Source of the DNA: Ascaris suum
Lineage: Eukaryota > Nematoda > Chromadorea > Rhabditida > Ascarididae
DNA length: 64,000 nucleotides
Direction: 5' to 3'
Assembly: GCA_013433145.1 (NCBI GenBank)
Contig: CM024171.1
Location: 186,001 to 250,000, forward strand
How positions within the stretch are numbered: position 1 is the first letter of the stretch; every line of letters begins with the position of its first letter. Both the position numbers and the translations under genes were made by a program. Under the pieces are notes generated by a model that saw only the letters and a list, made by a program, of their open reading frames with translations, was not told the origin of the DNA and ran no database searches. Positions 59,601-64,000 of the stretch are shown here, in pieces.

Positions 59601-62600
59601 AGCATACTTGTGCACTTAGAAGAGTTGGAACGATTATGCTTTTACGCTGACATTTATGAGACCCGCTGGCACTAAAAGATAATATGAAATTTGTGTCAGA
59701 GGTATTCGTTGGTGCGTATATTCGTATCTGCCTGCTTACTTATTTGCCTACAAAAATACCGTCCGGCCTGTCGAGTTGTTACCATCTGCCTTATTTAGCG
59801 GGATTGCATTTTAAACAAAGCTTTATGCGCCAGCGCTGACATAATTGTCCAGCCTGCGAACTAACTTATACGCAGGCAGACAGACACACATAAAGGCACA
59901 AATAGATGCGCCCACGTAGACCTTGGCTTGTGATGATGCGCATTTGTATGAGAATGGGCGAGAAAAAAGCCGGAAGTTATTTTATCACCTATGGAAGATG
60001 ATGAAATAATCGGAAAATATAGGGATATTTACTTTGCAAAAATGAAAGAAATAGCGATCTATTACAGTGTACTAGTATGTGCCATCAATATCAATGTAAT
60101 GCTAACTGCATCCAGAATATGAAACTTTACCTCTCAAAATATGAAGGGACTGCCTACTGCAATCAACGAAAATCCTCATAAACAACTTCTTGTGTGGTGC
60201 ATTGCCTTAGGGATTTTTACGATCATTGCTCAACGAGTGCAATAAACACCATATCGCTGATCTTTCACCGCGTTGAAATTCTCGTCATCTAGCCAATTCA
60301 TTGTTTTTTCGCTGATGATTTTTGTTCATCTTATTACTGTCATAGCTAAATATTCCATATTATTTACGCTTTCATGCATCGAACAATAGTAATTGAAAAT
60401 GGCACTAAGACTGAAATTAATAAATATTAGTGATTAGTAAAAATGAAGTCACAATAATGAAAAAAGTTGTAGATACAGGTGAATGCAGATAAAAACTTTT
60501 TGAAAGGCTCGCCAACTGCATTTTTTTGTGTTTTTTGAAAATTTTCTTTTTACTAAGCTCATTATGACAACATTGCGCCCAGCAATACATTAGCATCTAG
60601 TTTAGAGCCAGTTAGGCTGGCCTTTCGCCGTACTCGCAACGATCCTTTGTGCTTATTTGTGATAGTTTCATCCAGTTGTGGCGATTCATTTACACCGATA
60701 AGTTTATGGAAAAGCGAATGTTTCCTAGAAGATGTATAGAAGCAATCGCTTTAATTAAATTATAAAAGCATCATTCGGTATTGTTATTCAATATTAATTG
60801 CTAATAATATTTGTTGCTGAGACGAATCGAATGCAATCATGCTTATCGTATGAATTCGCTCATTTATTAAACAGACATCATATAATTATAAACTAAAGGA
60901 TATCTTCATAAAAACCCTCATTATTTCATTCAATAAGCAATATATTTAGCACACGCTGAAATTACATTGGTGCTTTCAGAGGGTATTTTTATGGCATTTC
61001 TTGAATCAAGCGAATTATTGCTATGTTCACCGATAATATTGCTAACGAAAGCTTTTGATAGCTATACGAGCAACATCAGGGACGTATCGTTTTTGATTTC
61101 TTTTTACTTTTTTCTTTTTTTTACGTATATACATTTGCAGTTTGATGTGTAGCGACGTTATATCTCAGTAAGTGTCTGTTTTTTTTCTAATCTCTCTGGT
61201 AATTTAACCTTGAAAAACACTTAAGGTAAAACCACGAATTTGGATGAGCTGCAAAAAAAAAAAACGATGATCTTTAGCAGCAAAAAAAAGTTTATTCAAC
61301 AATTCTAGAAACGATTAAAAACATTGAAAAAGATTTGCATTTATTTATAGTCAGTTAGGTGGCAGTTGTACTAATAAAATTTTTCGATCAGCTGCGTCGA
61401 CACTTTGATTAGTTCACACATTAAGATATCTCTGCATAATTTTTGTTACTGGTTTGTAACTCATGGAACAGGTGGATGAGATGAGCACGAGTGCTAGAGC
61501 ACCTCTTGTATCAGCTCATCCAACATATCTTCATATCTGTTTTTCTTTGTGATAGTAATTAGGCCTGCCTGAATCTTCTGATTTAGTGCCATCGGAAGTT
61601 GAATTGGTATCAGATATAATGCGTGTACGAGCAAACTTATTACTGTTCACGTAAATCCTTTGATATCATATTTTTATTTGCATCGTTTCAATAATTTGCA
61701 TATAAAATTGATATTGACGTGTATCGCTTAAACTCATCCTCATATACTGTCTACCTATTTTTATTAGAAAGGTTGCCTGAGTGTTTGGTTGTATATTTTA
61801 TCGTGAGGTCGTTTCTTAAAGTAATGATTACATGTAATCAATAGTGCTAATATGCACTCTCATTCTTTCGCTCTCGTTCACTGTCATGAGGGACCTCAAT
61901 GCTTCTGTAAAAGTTAATCCGTGTTTCTGCATATTCTAATAAAGTGATTTTGCAATTGTACGTTGGACAGTGTTCCTAATATGACGCCGTACAAGTCTGT
62001 CTTTGTGTATGTCGCTGTCTATCTCTCCAATAGGGAACTAGTAAGCCCTAAGCTATGAAATTTGTTAGGTATTAGGCATACAGTAGAATGGCTACTTGAC
62101 TCAATAATCAATATTCACGTTGATCCATCAACTTCTTAAGGAGCTATAGGATCAGGTTTCGATTTCATATCGCTAAGGCATAAAATGCTGATCTTTTGTA
62201 GACGTTTACGAGCGATCGAATTATTTGAAATAGGAGTGTATTATTGAATAAATTTTATCAGCTGTGAAAATTTCATATGAGAAATCGGTCTAGTGAGCGG
62301 AAATACAAAGTGCTTATCGTGCTTGGTGCCCTGGTAGGGCTGCTTCACTTCTTTCCTTTTTGTGTTTTTTCAAATTTGACTGCGAATTGCGGCGCTATCC
62401 AATTTATGCACTTCGATGTATGTTTGTTTACCTTTACAGGTAGTTTCATTTTTAAATAGCAAACGTCGCGACTATAGCAATGAAATCCAGTGAATTATAT
62501 ATTTTCAAAGATTGCAGCGAAAGTGATTATCGACTACGAAATGAATCTTAGTCACGTTAAGGCGTTGTGAAATTTCAGACTTGTTGCAAAAAAAGATGTT

Positions 62601-63031
62601 TGGGAATTTCAAATATTCCGTTAAAAATTGTGCTTAGGAGCTTCTATTTCTAAAAATAGTGAAGTAAGTAATGAAATATGAAGAAAGAAATAAGTCTTTC
62701 ATGAAAAATATAAATTTTTTTTTTCATCTCTATCAGTCTAAAATAGAAATCTAAAATAATGCATATAGTTTTTTTTCTTCAATATTTTAATATCCTTAAC
62801 TCTTCGAGGGTTGAACATGTTTCAATAAAAAAGATAGTAGCAGAGATCACCAATAGCATATTTCCCACCCATTAAAATTCCTCTAATCGTAGTTTAATAG
62901 ATTCCAAGTCGAACAGCGTATTGTAAAAGTTGTTGTTGAAAATCGACATTGAAACGTATCTTCAATAAGAAGACATAAACGAGCGATTAATTCATTTGAA
63001 ATATAAGAATTCATTAATATATTTTCTTTTA

Positions 63032-63512
63032 CTATTGAATACTTTCTGTTAGTCGAGCTAGGCTCAATGTTCGCTTACGCTCTTTGTGCCCAGCTAATAA
63101 TTCGACTTTCTGGCCATTCTTGGCGATGGTGATGTCATAATTGGCCCATTCTCCTCGATGCCTATTCATATAATGCAGGTCTTCATTGTGTTTTGCATAA
63201 GTCTGCAACAAAAAAAAACACTTGAATCAATGTGCTGAGTTTATTTTTATAGGGCGCCCATTGGACAGATTGTTTGAGCAAGTGTAAGGGAACTTGCTCT
63301 ATATTAGTAGCAAGTTTCTGGTTTTTCATCAACGTTGCTTCCTTTTTGGACGGATCTAAAATAGCTTAGCTTTAAAATCGATGCTTGACATTGATGTGCC
63401 CCTACCATATGGCGAGCAGCCGACTTCTCATGAAAGTACTTGTCCGTAGGTTTTATAGTTGTCTTCATATGCTCGATGATTCCTTCCTTCCGATTATCCA
63501 ATCCTTTTACTG
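63032..63512 (-). CDS. 3' end of an unrecognised gene entering from the right
   Basis: The last exon runs 63202-63032, with acceptor TTTGTTGCAG and stop TAG, and encodes 56 hydrophilic residues with even codon use (contains RGEWANYDITIAKNG and HKERKRTLSLARL). The preceding exon ends at 63406 with CATATG before GTAGGG, and phase 0 matches across the 203-bp intron. Its frame reads upstream through PAVKGLDNRKEGIIEHM; its 5' border is one of several AGs, with 63512 chosen as a compromise (range 63505-63533). Together about 90 C-terminal residues are seen, basic and without membrane segments. I do not recognise the family. The remaining 5' exons are beyond the window or not identified between 63.5 and 64 kb. 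Confidence 0.58.
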
Positions 63513-64000
63513 CTGGTAAAACTCGTTTTAGCGCTTGCAGCGCGGTTTATATGCGCACAATTTTTCACCTAGATTGGTACTTTTTTAGAGATATGAAATA
63601 TGCAATTTCATTAGCAGAGGTGTGATGGCACACGTGATTATGACAGAGAATATCCTTTAGGTTTTTGCTAAGGCGTTGACAATGTTTTAATCCACAAACT
63701 ACCTCTTCGTACGAATTATTTCCTTTTTACATCATAACAACCAATTATTGACAAAAGGTGCGAGCAGGGTGCAAATTGGTGCGATCTTTGGATGATGATG
63801 TGTGCGCATTACTATCCTTTCCTAATTCTTTCCATCTCGATTTGATATCAGAATAATTCCTACCATTACAGTGGCCTGCTCCACATTTTAATCATTCGAA
63901 TGAACGGACTACGTTATGTTGTGCATTTATGCCATAATGGCTATTATGAAAGAGAATAGCCTAAAGGCTATTAAAACCAACTCCCATATCCAAAGTATTT

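Overview
The window is AT-rich eukaryotic DNA (roughly one third G+C by eye) and most likely comes from a nematode. Genes are split by introns of about 0.1-2.2 kb with GT...AG borders. Most acceptors end TTTCAG, TTGCAG or TTTAG. Acceptor-like AGs lie 15-37 nt upstream of the start codons, as expected for spliced-leader trans-splicing. One gene is the ortholog of DAF-25/ANKMY2. Long introns and very long (TA)n and (TG)n tracts are unlike Caenorhabditis and would fit a spirurid or ascarid, but the species cannot be fixed from the sequence alone.

Five multi-exon genes could be rebuilt exon by exon with consistent reading phase. From left to right: a secreted Ly6/three-finger protein (minus strand, 6.9-9.6 kb); an atypical dual-specificity phosphatase of the DUSP14/18/21 type (plus strand, 10.1-13.6 kb), divergent from the Ly6 gene with about 0.5 kb between start codons; a Gfo/Idh/MocA oxidoreductase of the dihydrodiol dehydrogenase type (minus, 16.2-21.1 kb, 8 exons, 347 aa); arginine methyltransferase PRMT7 (minus, 26.2-34.7 kb, 11 exons, 677 aa); and DAF-25/ANKMY2, the ankyrin-MYND protein needed to deliver guanylyl cyclases to cilia (minus, 36.5-43.6 kb, 9 exons, 425 aa). 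The last three lie in tandem on one strand, but gaps of 1.8 kb and 5 kb argue against an operon, and nothing in the sequence links their functions. At the right edge, two 3' exons of an unrecognised minus-strand gene enter the window.

The first 6.9 kb and the 43.6-63.0 kb stretch hold no gene I can name. They carry microsatellites, including a (TA)n tract of about 435 bp and a (TG)n tract of about 340 bp, and several short coding-like blocks of higher G+C that may be exons of a large-intron gene or decayed copies. The gap between the oxidoreductase and PRMT7 holds a 1.64 kb diverged inverted repeat with TA-flanked ends, read here as a non-autonomous foldback element. A near-perfect hairpin with 22-nt arms sits in DAF-25 intron 2. 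No exciting multi-gene system was found; the foldback element, the hairpin and the phosphatase whose signature His is Phe are the most unusual items.
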